Origin: CAYFQV01 sp964413635
Lineage (GTDB): Bacteria; Spirochaetota; Spirochaetia; DSM-27196; PWMO01
Length of the DNA: 19,861 nucleotides
Direction: 5' to 3'
Assembly: GCA_964413635.1 (NCBI GenBank)
Contig: CAYPTH010000057.1
Coordinates: forward strand, 1 to 19,861
The position numbers and the translations under genes were made by a program. The notes under the pieces are model-generated. The model had not been told where the DNA came from and ran no database searches. It worked only from the letters and a program-made list of their open reading frames with translations. Within the stretch, counting starts at the first letter, position 1; the number at the start of each line of letters is the position of its first letter. Below are positions 1 to 7,019 of this stretch, one piece after another.

Positions 1-828
1 CCGTGGCCACGGAGTCACATAAAAGAGGTCTCTTCTCTCTCGGAGAACTTCCAGGTCATGTCAAAGGAGCTTCGGGAAAGCTTCGCTCGCTTGGAAGAGG
101 CGCGCGACAGAGCGGAACAGGCCAGCCTGGCCAAGAGTCGTTTCCTGCAGAACGTAAGCCACGAGCTCCGGACCCCGCTGAACGGAATTCTCGGCTTCGC
201 GCAGATCCTCGATCGTGACGAAGAGTTCCCGGAGGAGTATCGCGACACAATTACGGGAATCGTGGAAAGCGGGAACGATCTGCTCCGCTTCATCAAGGAT
301 CTTCTGATCCATGCGAAGATCGATTCGCAGCACCTCCGCCTCGAGCCGAAACCCGTCACCATCCGCGAGACAATTGCGCATGTTGCATCGGCGATACGCC
401 CGAGTGCAGAGGCAAAACGGCTGGAATTTCATGTGGAGATCGATGAGAGCCTACCCGCAGTCATCCAGGTAGATGAGAAACGCTTGCAGCAGATCCTCTA
501 CAACCTCTTGAGCAACGCCGTTGCCTACACCGAGGCTGGTACAGTTCACCTCCGAGTCTTCCCGGAATCGTACGGCGACTCTGGGGGCCATGAGCGTGTC
601 GTCTTCTCCGTAGAGGACACCGGCCCGGGGATTCCCGAGGACGAGATCGATGCCATCTTCTCGCCGCTACGTCAACTCGAGCGGCACCCGCAGTCGCGCG
701 GTGGTACGGGCCTCGGTCTGTCGATCGTCAAGCGACTGGTTGAGATGATGGGGGGACGTATCCACGTCGACAGTACCGTGGGCACCGGCAGCACGTTCTA
801 CGTTCACATTCCCCTCTCCCGGAGCTGA
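1..828 (+). CDS. Sensor histidine kinase, C-terminal part (5' end outside window)
   Basis: The frame is open from base 1, so the gene begins upstream and only its kinase core is seen. Numbering from the Met codon at 58: a charged, coiled-coil-like helix (residues 1-30) leads into the H-box HELRTP with the phospho-accepting His35. The N-box is LYNLLSNAVAYTE (Asn153). The G1 box is DTGPGIP (187-193), followed by an F-box-like IFSPLRQLER and the G2 box GGTGLGLSIVKRL (216-228). These are the HisKA and HATPase_c domains of a two-component autokinase. The sensor domain and any response regulator are not in the window. It ends 5 bp before the convergent baeRF gene. The Met at 58 is probably internal, because the open frame and helical sequence continue 5' of it. 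The function call is firm; the signal sensed is unknown. Confidence 0.93.
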   Translation, partial: PWPRSHIKEVSSLSENFQVMSKELRESFARLEEARDRAEQASLAKSRFLQNVSHELRTPLNGILGFAQILDRDEEFPEEYRDTITGIVESGNDLLRFIKDLLIHAKIDSQHLRLEPKPVTIRETIAHVASAIRPSAEAKRLEFHVEIDESLPAVIQVDEKRLQQILYNLLSNAVAYTEAGTVHLRVFPESYGDSGGHERVVFSVEDTGPGIPEDEIDAIFSPLRQLERHPQSRGGTGLGLSIVKRLVEMMGGRIHVDSTVGTGSTFYVHIPLSRS

Positions 829-833
829 TTGCG

Positions 834-2006
834 CTACTTCACCCAGCGCGGAAGCCCGGCAAGACCCCCGTATGAGTCGATTAAGGCCTGCCGATATTCC
901 CCCGTGAGGAAGCGGACATTTGTACCCTGCTCGGTTACCAAATCGGGCAGGACGTCACCAAAACGGACCGGCTCGGGTGCTGCGTCGGGACAATTCTTGG
1001 CGGCGAGCTTCTTCGTCGCGTGCACTGCGCCGTCGACGGTGCAGCGGTACAGCTGCTCGTCCAGATTGGGCGAATCCCAGGGCAGTGCGAGAATGTGCAG
1101 TCGCCCGGATCCGAGCGCATCGATCACCGCCTCACGACCGCTCACACCGCGCTCGGCAATCTCGTGTAACAAGCTCTCGGCCTCTTCCGACTCGTGGGCC
1201 TGAATGGCGGGTTCCGCCGCGGACAGGATGCGGTCCACCGACGGATCAGCACTATCTACATGGCGCCCGGTGCCCACGACGAGATGTGCCAGGTGTTTCG
1301 GAAGGTTGTTGGAAAACTGCGCAACTTGCTCGTGGGTTCCCAGCAGAATGAGTCGGTCCAGATTGCGGGTTTGTAGCTCAGCCTCCAGGCTGGTTGCGGC
1401 CTGATTGTACAGCCGGTGCGTTTGTTCTTGCAGCCTCCGTTCAAACTTCTCTTTGCCTTGACCACCCCTCGCCGGTACGTCTGGTTGGCCGACCGCGCCC
1501 TCGCTCAGCTCGCGCCATTCGGTGATATCAAGCTGACGAAAGGCGTCCCTCCCCTCCTCGATCTCGCCAAGATAGGTTTCGAAGAAACGCCAACTTCGTG
1601 AGGTAATGTGAACAATGCCGTAGCGGTGTTGGTAGCTCATTGCCAGAAGCAAAGGGGTGAAGTAGGGCTTGCCCCAGCGCGCGATTGCACCAGGCACGGC
1701 TCCGGTCAGGGGGAGCTCCGTCTGCAGATGGAAGCTTTCAGACACGGTGCTTTCGTCTTCGGAGAGGAAGAGAACAAGGGTTCTCCCTTGCGGCTTCGTT
1801 TCGCTTCGTGAAAGCTGATCCTCCACACTGTGACTAAGTTCCTTCGGGATGCCGGCTTCCCGCATGGCGTCTTTCGCCCGAATGATGAAACCGCGCCGTT
1901 CGTTCTCCGGATTCGCTGGATTCACGTCCAAATACAGTGAAAGCATGGGGGCCTCGATCCCTTCGAGCCGCTTCTTTACTTCCATGGCTACTTGTGGTGC
2001 AATCAT
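834..2006 (-). CDS. Bacterial eRF1-like release factor homologue (baeRF type) with GGQ motif
   Basis: 390 aa. The layout follows the baeRF/VLRF1 group of archaeo-eukaryotic release-factor homologues found in bacteria. The N-terminus has the usual APMLSLYLDVNP strand-turn (19-30). The middle domain carries RGGQGKEKFERR, with GGQ at 181-183, the tripeptide that in eRF1/aRF1 enters the peptidyl-transferase centre. It is followed by the basic helix and by LDRLILLGTHEQVAQFSNNLP. The C-terminal part (about 300-390) resembles the L7Ae-like third domain and ends in a GGLAGLPRW element typical of these proteins. Start: ATG at 2006 with AAGGAG about 9 nt upstream (2016-2021). It is divergent from the SDR gene with an 85-bp spacer. 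Expected role is peptidyl-tRNA hydrolysis or ribosome rescue, but members of these families are largely untested. No translation gene is adjacent. Confidence 0.85.
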   Translation of the reverse strand: MIAPQVAMEVKKRLEGIEAPMLSLYLDVNPANPENERRGFIIRAKDAMREAGIPKELSHSVEDQLSRSETKPQGRTLVLFLSEDESTVSESFHLQTELPLTGAVPGAIARWGKPYFTPLLLAMSYQHRYGIVHITSRSWRFFETYLGEIEEGRDAFRQLDITEWRELSEGAVGQPDVPARGGQGKEKFERRLQEQTHRLYNQAATSLEAELQTRNLDRLILLGTHEQVAQFSNNLPKHLAHLVVGTGRHVDSADPSVDRILSAAEPAIQAHESEEAESLLHEIAERGVSGREAVIDALGSGRLHILALPWDSPNLDEQLYRCTVDGAVHATKKLAAKNCPDAAPEPVRFGDVLPDLVTEQGTNVRFLTGEYRQALIDSYGGLAGLPRWVK

Positions 2007-2042
2007 TGAATTGTCTCCTTTCGAGATGAAAGCCGTACTTCA

Positions 2043-2072
2043 AACCTACCGTCGCCCCTTCGCGGCGGTCAA
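2043..2072 (-). promoter_or_regulatory. Candidate sigma70-type promoter for the baeRF gene
   Basis: Read on the minus strand: TTGACC (2067-2072), an 18-nt spacer and TAGGTT (2043-2048). Transcription would start about 30 nt before the ATG at 2006, leaving room for the visible AAGGAG ribosome site. The -10 is imperfect (3 of 6 matches). It lies in the 85-bp divergent spacer shared with the SDR gene. Confidence 0.35.
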
Positions 2073-2091
2073 ATGAATAGAGGGAGTCCAT

Positions 2092-2751
2092 ATGAGTGAG
2101 CAGACGTGTCTGATAATCGGTGCAGGAAAAACAATGGGAACCAAGATTGCCCACGCCTTTGCTGCTGAGGGCTTCTCAATTGGCCTGGTTGCCCGAGACA
2201 AATCACACCTTGATGAGCTGGCGGGGAGTGTCGGTAAGCGCGCGCCCTCCGTCGCGACCTTTACGGCGGATGTCACCAAGGATGAGAGCGTTCGCGGCCT
2301 CGCGGATACGGTCGCGCGAGAGCTGGGGACGCCGGATGTGGTGATCTACAATCCGGCAGTCATTGAGTCCGTGAAGCCGAGCGAGATGGAGCGCGACCCC
2401 CTTATCGACTCATTGGAAGTGAACTTCTTCGGTGCCATGCGCTGCGTTCACGCCTTTCTCCCCGGCCTGCGTTCCCGTGGGAGCGGTACACTCCTGTTCA
2501 CGGGTGGAGGCTTCGGCATTGACCCAGCTATCGAGTTTGCAAGCCATTCCATTGGCAAGGCTGCGCTGCGAAACTACGCACACGGGCTGTTCAAAGAGCT
2601 CGGACCCGAGGGCATCCACGCGGCAACGGTGACCATTACGGCTCCGGTCCGCGAGGGAACAGAGTTTGATGGCGATGTAATTGCCGCCCACTATGTTGCG
2701 CTTCATCGGCAGAGTCCAGAGGGCCGGCAGTGGGAAATCGTGCACAAATAG
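2092..2751 (+). CDS. Short-chain dehydrogenase/reductase (SDR) family protein with altered catalytic residues
   Basis: 219 aa Rossmann-fold protein. The nucleotide-binding loop is GAGKTMG (10-16), then TADV (58-61), YNPAV in place of the usual NNAG (86-90), and an LEVNFFG helix with Asn111. The active-site segment reads FTGGGFGIDPAIEFASHSIGKAALRNYA. Lys156 is kept, but His152 sits where the catalytic Tyr of YxxxK should be, and Gly/Thr replaces the Ser. This matches a known group of SDR proteins with an LSxGKAA-like segment, whose reaction is undefined. Start: ATG 2092 with AGGGAG (2081-2086). It ends inside the first codons of the MFS gene (22-nt overlap), so the two are probably translated together. 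The WEIVHK C-terminus looks complete. Membership is sure; the substrate and whether it is a redox enzyme at all are not. Confidence 0.88.
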   Translation: MSEQTCLIIGAGKTMGTKIAHAFAAEGFSIGLVARDKSHLDELAGSVGKRAPSVATFTADVTKDESVRGLADTVARELGTPDVVIYNPAVIESVKPSEMERDPLIDSLEVNFFGAMRCVHAFLPGLRSRGSGTLLFTGGGFGIDPAIEFASHSIGKAALRNYAHGLFKELGPEGIHAATVTITAPVREGTEFDGDVIAAHYVALHRQSPEGRQWEIVHK

Positions 2752-3956
2752 CCCCGCTGCTTCTCTTCATTGCCTACGCCTCCTTCATTACCATCGGGCT
2801 GCCCGACGGCATGCTCGGCGTGGCGTGGCCCACGCTTCGCACCGACTTCGGCCGGCCCCTGGGGGCCTTGGGCGTGCTGGTCACCGGCTTCACCCTCGGC
2901 TACTTGGCCACCTCATTCACGATTGGAGCGCTGGTTGTCCGCTTGAGCTACGGCGCCGTCTTCGTCGCCTCCGGTCTGGCCATGGCGATCGGTGGCGTGG
3001 TCATGGCTCTCTCGCCGGTGTGGATACCGGTCCTGCTCGGGGCGGGCATTCTGGGGGCCGGTGTTGGCCTCCTGGATGCCGGTCTCAACGCCTTTGGCGC
3101 CGACCACTTCAATAGCCGGCAACTCAACTGGTTGCACGCCGGCTTCGGGGTAGGAGCCACCATCGGCCCAATGATGATGTCCGGCTTCCTGTCCACCAGC
3201 TTGAGCTGGCGCGGTGGATACGGCGCCATCGGCGTCGTTGCCCTCTTGGCAGCGGCGGTTTTCGTGGCGACGAGGCATCGCTGGGACGACGATCGGCACG
3301 GCGCCCCAGCCGTCCCGAAGGGTGGCGGCGCCACCACCGCCGCCACTGCCGCTGCGGCGGAAGCCGCTTCCCCGCCGCCGCGAGCTTCCCTGCGGGATCT
3401 CCGGGATCCCGTTGTAACCGGCTCCGCCCTCCTCTTCGTGCTCTACGCAGGGGTGGAGGTGACCGCCGGACAGTGGGCGTACAGCCTCTTCACGATTGAG
3501 CGAGGGGTCGACGCGGCGCGGGCGGCGCGGTGGGTCTCCATCTACTGGGGAGCCCTGACGGCCGGCCGGATTGTCTTCGGGATCATTGCCGACGGAGTCG
3601 GGCCACTGCGGCTGCTGCGGATAACAATGGGTACCGCCGGCATTGGGGTAGCGCTGTTCTGGATCGGCACGCCCAACTTCCTGGGCGCAATCGGGCTGCT
3701 GGTTCTCGGCTTTTCGCTTGCCCCCATGTTCCCCCTGCTCATCGGGGAGACTCCCAAGCGCGTGGGGGCCCACCGTTCCTCCTTCGTGGTGGGCTTGCAG
3801 ATGGGCGGCTCGAGTATCGGCGTCATGCTACTAGCAGGCGGGATGGGTCTGCTTGTAGAGGCCTTCGATCTCAATGTGGTCGTCCCCGGTCTATGTGCAA
3901 TTCTGATCTTGTTCGTCTCGACCCATGAGTTGGTGGTTCGCGCGGCGCGTCGCTAG
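2730..3956 (+). CDS. MFS transporter (fucose-permease-like)
   Basis: 408 aa with about 12 hydrophobic segments in a 6+6 arrangement, separated by a low-complexity cytoplasmic loop (about 193-230: KGGGATTAATAAAAEAAS then PPPRAS). The first helix carries GLPDGMLGVAWPTLRTDFG, and the helix 4-5 region has GAGVGLLDAGLNAFGADHF and NWLHAGFGVGATIGP. These are typical of the FucP/YfkF-like branch of sugar and drug permeases in the inner membrane. The second half has YWGALTAGRIVFGIIAD, an A-motif-like loop. It begins at a GTG (2730) inside the SDR gene with AGAGGG just upstream, so expression is likely coupled. The substrate cannot be read from sequence; coupling to an SDR suggests a small organic or sugar-like compound (inference). 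Confidence 0.88.
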   Translation: MGNRAQIAPLLLFIAYASFITIGLPDGMLGVAWPTLRTDFGRPLGALGVLVTGFTLGYLATSFTIGALVVRLSYGAVFVASGLAMAIGGVVMALSPVWIPVLLGAGILGAGVGLLDAGLNAFGADHFNSRQLNWLHAGFGVGATIGPMMMSGFLSTSLSWRGGYGAIGVVALLAAAVFVATRHRWDDDRHGAPAVPKGGGATTAATAAAAEAASPPPRASLRDLRDPVVTGSALLFVLYAGVEVTAGQWAYSLFTIERGVDAARAARWVSIYWGALTAGRIVFGIIADGVGPLRLLRITMGTAGIGVALFWIGTPNFLGAIGLLVLGFSLAPMFPLLIGETPKRVGAHRSSFVVGLQMGGSSIGVMLLAGGMGLLVEAFDLNVVVPGLCAILILFVSTHELVVRAARR

Positions 3957-3974
3957 TGGCACCGCCGCTCCGAC

Positions 3975-4003
3975 TTGACCGCCAACACCGGGGCGTCTAC
4001 TTT
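3975..4003 (+). promoter_or_regulatory. Promoter of the hydrolase gene, -10 box 8 nt before ATG
   Basis: TTGACC (3975-3980), a 17-nt spacer and TACTTT (3998-4003). The ATG at 4012 follows after only 8 nt, with no Shine-Dalgarno in between. A start about 6-7 nt below the -10 would give a leader of 0-3 nt, that is a nearly leaderless mRNA. Confidence 0.5.
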
Positions 4004-4011
4004 CAAGAGTC

Positions 4012-4890
4012 ATGAAGCGCCATTTCCATCGTTCCATCTTCCGTTCCGTCTTTCCGGTAGCTGTACTTGTCGCAATCCTCATGCTCGGAGGCTGCGTCGA
4101 GGTGCCCATCACCGCGGAAGCCATCCTGCAGCCCAAGCCTTCGGTGACGCCGCAGACATTCGAGCACCCCACGGCGGAGCTGGAGGAGCTCTTCTTCGAG
4201 GCGGAGGACGGCACCTTGTTGAACGCCTGGTTTCTCACCCAGCCCAATGCCGAAGCGACGGTCCTCTTCTTCGGCGGCTACGGATTTTACCTGGTGCAGT
4301 CGACGGACTACCTGGACGCCTTCCTAAAGCACAACGTCAACGTCATGCTCTGGGATTATCGCGGCTACGGACGGAGCGGGGGCGAGCCCACCGTAGAGCT
4401 TATGAAATCAGACGCCCTCCGCGCCTACGAGGTGCTCCTGGGGCGCCCCGGTGTCTCGCCGGAGACGACCATTCTTCACGGCCACTCCCTCGGCACCTTC
4501 GTCGCGTCCTACCTTGCCGATACGCGGGAGGTCGGTGGCGTGGTCCTGGAGAGCCCCATCACGGAGCCCGAGCATTGGGTGCGCACCGTCGTACCCTGGT
4601 ACCTGCGTCTGCTTCTGCGTTTCAACATTGGACAGGATGTGGCGAACGAGAATAACCGCGAGCGTCTTCGCCGGGTGAATGTTCCGCTGCTGCTTCTCGG
4701 CGGCGGGAAGGACTTCGTCGCGCCGTCGGCTCTGGCCGAATCGCTCCACGAGGCCTCGGCCTCCGAGGCAAAGCGACTCATTGTCATTGAGGAGGGCAAT
4801 CACGGCGACCTCATGACCTTCCCGGCCTACCACGACGGCTACGACTGGTTGCTCACTCGCCTCTTCGAATTGCGCGTGTCACGAGAGTGA
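4012..4890 (+). CDS. Lipoprotein alpha/beta hydrolase
   Basis: 292 aa. The N-terminus has a basic stretch, a hydrophobic core and a lipobox LGGC with Cys28, so it is predicted to be lipid-anchored outside the cytoplasm. The hydrolase fold is plain: a WDYRGYGRSGG oxyanion-side loop (114-124), the nucleophile elbow GHSLG with Ser159, an acid at GGGKDFVAP (Asp234) and the base at EGNHGD (His264). This is the BEM46/FrsA-like serine hydrolase group, acting on esters or similar bonds of unknown substrate. The start is supported by a promoter whose -10 lies 8 nt upstream and by the signal sequence beginning there. Its last 38 bp overlap the 3' end of the convergent membrane-protein gene. Confidence 0.88.
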   Translation: MKRHFHRSIFRSVFPVAVLVAILMLGGCVEVPITAEAILQPKPSVTPQTFEHPTAELEELFFEAEDGTLLNAWFLTQPNAEATVLFFGGYGFYLVQSTDYLDAFLKHNVNVMLWDYRGYGRSGGEPTVELMKSDALRAYEVLLGRPGVSPETTILHGHSLGTFVASYLADTREVGGVVLESPITEPEHWVRTVVPWYLRLLLRFNIGQDVANENNRERLRRVNVPLLLLGGGKDFVAPSALAESLHEASASEAKRLIVIEEGNHGDLMTFPAYHDGYDWLLTRLFELRVSRE

Positions 4891-5569
4891 GGGCGGTGGC
4901 GGTCTGGAAGGTCATGACCGCAATGCCCAGGTAGACAATGATTTTCTGCCCGACAATCTGCATGAGCGCCCCGGTCGGGGTGTCGCGGCCCGGTCCGAAC
5001 CAGATGAGCCACAGGTAGCCCATCAGCACCACAATGAAGCCGATGTGGACCGCCCGGGTATGCACTGGAGCTCTCGGGTGTCGAATCAGCGCGATCGCCG
5101 CGGCTGCGACGGCGGGCAATAGCCCCGTAAATGCAAAATACACACCCACGTAGTGCGCGAGGGTCTGGGTATCCGTGGGAAAGAGGCCAATGGCGATGAA
5201 GCCGATACCGACGATCCCACCGAGGATCGCAGCGATACGGGCCGTCGTTCGGCCGCGGTACGGTGCGCCGTCTTCGGCCCGTCGGAAGAGGCCCGGGAAG
5301 GCGAGATGCGAGATTATGAAGCCGGCGCCGCTGAAGACCATGGCGCCGGTGAACAGCCTCTGCGTCACCGGTTTCGCTTCCCCATCGAAACCGTAGACCC
5401 GGCCCAGCTCGCTAAAGGTGTTGTGGAGGAACGAGTAGCCTCGTGCCTCCGCGAAGAAGCTCGAGCCGCCGTCGTATACGAGCATGGCAACGAGGCTTGT
5501 CACGAGGAACTGCGCGATCAATACCAGGGAGATGGTGTATTGCACTCGTAAGCGCTCGAGCCGTCGCAT
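4853..5569 (-). CDS. DUF998-like integral membrane protein
   Basis: 238 aa from the ATG at 5569 (MRRLERLRVQYT). An in-frame ATG 57 nt further upstream (5626) would run across the divergent promoter region and is less likely. About six hydrophobic segments are visible, with YSFLHNTFSELGRVYGF after the first, AGFIISHLAFPGLFR near the second, and GIGFIAIGLFPTDTQTLAHYVGVYFAF in the middle. The NTxSELG and GLFPTD..xHY motifs match the DUF998 group of multi-pass inner-membrane proteins, whose role is unknown. A TGCTACACT extended -10 sits 10 nt before this ATG. The gene is convergent with the lipoprotein hydrolase and overlaps it by 38 bp, so there is no room for a terminator between them. Confidence 0.72.
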   Translation of the reverse strand: MRRLERLRVQYTISLVLIAQFLVTSLVAMLVYDGGSSFFAEARGYSFLHNTFSELGRVYGFDGEAKPVTQRLFTGAMVFSGAGFIISHLAFPGLFRRAEDGAPYRGRTTARIAAILGGIVGIGFIAIGLFPTDTQTLAHYVGVYFAFTGLLPAVAAAAIALIRHPRAPVHTRAVHIGFIVVLMGYLWLIWFGPGRDTPTGALMQIVGQKIIVYLGIAVMTFQTATALTLVTRAIRRGE

Positions 5570-5579
5570 GATGACGGCG

Positions 5580-5588
5580 AGTGTAGCA
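5580..5588 (-). promoter_or_regulatory. Extended -10 element TGCTACACT upstream of the DUF998-like gene
   Basis: On the minus strand TGC precedes TACACT (5580-5585), and the ATG at 5569 follows after 10 nt with no ribosome site. The same nonamer stands before the flavin-reductase gene at 11629-11637. No good -35 is visible, as expected for an extended -10 promoter. It supports 5569 rather than 5626 as the start. Confidence 0.35.
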
Positions 5589-5637
5589 GAATCGGATGCG
5601 TTTGACTTGGGCGCACCGTGTTGCACATCATGTTGGC

Positions 5638-6936
5638 ATGGAACGTGCCGACTATCTGCTTATCGGGGGCGGCCTTGCTTCCGCCCGTGCGGTCAAAACC
5701 CTGCGTCAGCGCGATCCGCGCGGCAGCATTGTCCTGGTCACGGAGGAGGATCGCCTTCCCTACGATCGTCCACCGCTTTCCAAGGAGGTCATCCGCGGGG
5801 AGCTTGCGCCCGAAGAGATTGTGAGCGAAGAGGATGCCTTCTATCCCGACAACCGTGTTACCACCCTGGTGGGGCTGAAAGTGACCGCCCTCGAGCTCGG
5901 CCGGAGCAGCCACGCGGCCGTGCTGTCCAACGGCGAGACGCTGCCCTTCGGAAAGGCCCTCTTGGCCACGGGCGGGATACCCCGCCGCCTCGGTGTGCCC
6001 GGGGAGGATCTTTCAAACGTCCACGCCCTGCGGAGCGCGGACGACGCCGTGGCAATTCGCGACGCCGCCACCGATGGCGGGCAGGCCGTCATTGTCGGGG
6101 CGGGCTTCATCGGTGTAGAGCTGGCGGCCTCCCTGACGCAGCGGGGTATGAAGGTAACCGTCGTCGAAATGGCCGATGAAGTCTGGTCCGCCTTTGCCCC
6201 TGCCGAGCTCGCCGAGACGGTTCGGGAGCGCTGTGAGCGAGGGGGAGTGGAGTTCCGTTTTGGACGGCGTGTGGAGGAGATTGAGCCGGCCGCCGTCCGG
6301 CTGGATGACGGAGAGCGGATCGACGCCGATCTGGTGTGCATAGCCGTAGGCATTGAGCCGGCAATCGAGCTCGCCGCCAACGCCGGCCTGGCTGTCGCCG
6401 ACGGTGTTGTTGTGAACGAGCAGCTCCAGACCTCGCATCCGGACGTATTCGCCGCAGGCGACATTGCGCAATTCCCCGATCCCTACTTCGATACGCGGCG
6501 CCGCGTGGAACACTACGGCAACGCCGAATACAGCGGCCTGGTCGCCGGCGAGAACATGACCGGTGAAACCAAAGCCTACGACCACCTGATCTACGTCTGG
6601 AGCGATGTCTTTGATATTCACCTCGAGCAGGCCGGCGACCCCACGCGGGCGACACGCTTCGTCCGCCGCGACCCAGCGCCCGCCGAGGAGGCGGGCGAAG
6701 GCGGCCGGAGCGACCCCGGCGGCGGCACGCCGCCACCATCGTTCATGCTGATCGGGGTGTCGGACGGCGCCGACGACGCAACCCGTGCACGCGTCGTCGC
6801 CTACATGGCCGTTAATCGTCCGGATGGTGAGCTTGCGCCGCTGCAAATTCTCATGAAGAAAGGCATGAACGTCGCGGGAAAGGAAGACACACTCGCCGAC
6901 GGCAGCGTGCCGTTGATGCAACTCTTGAAGGGTTAG
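5638..6936 (+). CDS. FAD/NAD(P)H-dependent oxidoreductase (ferredoxin/rubredoxin reductase-like)
   Basis: 432 aa from MERADYLLIGGG. An earlier in-frame start at 5596 would intrude into the promoter region. It has an FAD-binding GGGLASA loop (10-16), the family signature PYDRPPLSKE (41-50), an ATG-type LLATGGIPRR (108-116), a second Rossmann loop for NAD(P)H at VIVGAGFIGVELA (151-163) and the FAD-ribityl motif DVFAAGDIAQFP (269-280). These place it with rubredoxin/putidaredoxin reductases, AIF and monodehydroascorbate reductases, which pass electrons from NAD(P)H to a small partner protein. No ferredoxin or rubredoxin gene is near. The C-terminal reductase domain is interrupted at about 343-368 by a Pro/Gly/Glu-rich insertion, probably a surface loop. 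Confidence 0.9.
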   Translation: MERADYLLIGGGLASARAVKTLRQRDPRGSIVLVTEEDRLPYDRPPLSKEVIRGELAPEEIVSEEDAFYPDNRVTTLVGLKVTALELGRSSHAAVLSNGETLPFGKALLATGGIPRRLGVPGEDLSNVHALRSADDAVAIRDAATDGGQAVIVGAGFIGVELAASLTQRGMKVTVVEMADEVWSAFAPAELAETVRERCERGGVEFRFGRRVEEIEPAAVRLDDGERIDADLVCIAVGIEPAIELAANAGLAVADGVVVNEQLQTSHPDVFAAGDIAQFPDPYFDTRRRVEHYGNAEYSGLVAGENMTGETKAYDHLIYVWSDVFDIHLEQAGDPTRATRFVRRDPAPAEEAGEGGRSDPGGGTPPPSFMLIGVSDGADDATRARVVAYMAVNRPDGELAPLQILMKKGMNVAGKEDTLADGSVPLMQLLKG

Positions 6937-6947
6937 CCGGCCGGAAG

Positions 6948-6966
6948 CCGGCCGCCACGCGGCCGG
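6948..6966. repeat. GC-rich hairpin after the FAD reductase gene
   Basis: CCGGCCG (6948-6954), loop CCACG, CGGCCGG (6960-6966): a perfect 7-bp stem 11 nt after the stop codon. There is no T-run after it, so it is not a standard intrinsic terminator. It could stabilise the 3' end or assist Rho-dependent ending. Confidence 0.45.
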
Positions 6967-7000
6967 GGCGGGCCACCCATGGCAGCGACGTGCTCGCCTC

Positions 7001-7009
7001 TGCTATCAT
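7001..7009 (+). promoter_or_regulatory. Extended -10 element TGCTATCAT before the amylase gene
   Basis: TGC followed by TATCAT (7004-7009), then 10 nt and the ATG at 7020, with no Shine-Dalgarno between. This suggests a leader of only a few nucleotides and supports 7020 over the upstream in-frame GTG at 6990, which lies 5' of this box. Confidence 0.38.
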
Positions 7010-7019
7010 CCGCGTAATC

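Noticed and set aside
2913..3773. 286-codon minus-strand frame inside the MFS gene
   Set aside because: Shadow of a membrane protein with strong codon bias; Pro/Gly/His-rich with no recognisable fold.
5602..5637. TTGACT-based promoter for the FAD reductase
   Set aside because: TTGACT at 5602-5607 is good, but no acceptable -10 lies 16-19 nt downstream (ACATCA or CATCAT only).
6948..6966. Intrinsic terminator after the FAD reductase
   Set aside because: The stem is perfect but there is no T-run; kept only as a repeat.
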